DNA from: Desulfobacterales bacterium
GTDB taxonomy: Bacteria; Desulfobacterota; Desulfobacteria; Desulfobacterales; QNYZ01
Length of the DNA: 5,693 bases
Reading direction: 5' to 3'
Assembly (NCBI GenBank): GCA_029938515.1
Contig: JAOZUU010000202.1
Span: forward strand, 1 to 5,693
Position 1 is the stretch's first letter; every line of letters begins with the position of its first letter. This document shows, piece by piece, positions 5,656 to 5,693 of this stretch. The translations under genes and the position numbers were made by a program. Under the pieces are notes generated by a model. That model had not been told where the DNA came from and did no database searches. It saw nothing but the letters and a program-made list of their open reading frames with translations.

Positions 5656-5693
5656 ATGGACTCAGATAAAAGTCAAAAAAAAACCAAACCGCT
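5656..5693 (+). CDS. Start of an unidentified gene, cut by the window end
   Basis: The ATG at 5656 is preceded by AAAGGGA (5641-5647) at eight bases, a good ribosome binding site, and lies 26 bases after the MarR stop. Only MDSDKSQKKTKP and part of the next codon are visible, a polar, lysine-rich start. An in-frame ATG at 5647 is too close to the ribosome binding site. MarR genes are often followed by efflux components whose cytoplasmic N-terminus is polar, but twelve residues cannot support that here. Confidence 0.6.
   Translation, partial: MDSDKSQKKTKP

Overview
This 5.7 kb window looks like a bacterial chromosome segment of moderate GC content. Codon choice and the kinds of genes present suggest a Desulfobacterota (Desulfobacteraceae-like) organism. 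That placement is an inference from style, not from a marker gene.

The left 3.6 kb holds a tightly coupled two-gene unit on the + strand. The first gene encodes a SNF2/RapA-class DEAH ATPase with a lysine/arginine-rich N-terminus and a TPR-like helical region ahead of the motor. The second overlaps its end by 11 bases and encodes a 362-residue protein that I cannot assign to a family; it ends in a seven-cysteine cluster. Translational coupling suggests that the two proteins act together on nucleic acid. A small DUF433 antitoxin-like gene follows on the - strand, convergent with this unit, with no toxin gene beside it. An imperfect repeat of about 40 bp lies at both sides of this three-gene block (55-94 and 3981-4018).

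The middle (3821-4546) has no convincing gene. It holds an AT-rich stretch with the second repeat copy, four CAGTTCC heptamers spaced about one helical turn apart, two GC-rich hairpins followed by a T run (a possible structured RNA), and about 300 bases of nondescript sequence.

On the right, a cyclophilin-like fold gene on the - strand has a good ribosome binding site but an in-frame TAA at codon 18. It is divergent from a MarR-family regulator on the + strand. Between them lie a perfect 19-bp palindrome and, around the MarR promoter, a perfect 10-bp inverted repeat overlapping the -10; both look like operators. A further reading frame with its own ribosome binding site starts 26 bases after the MarR gene and runs off the window, so MarR probably heads an operon.
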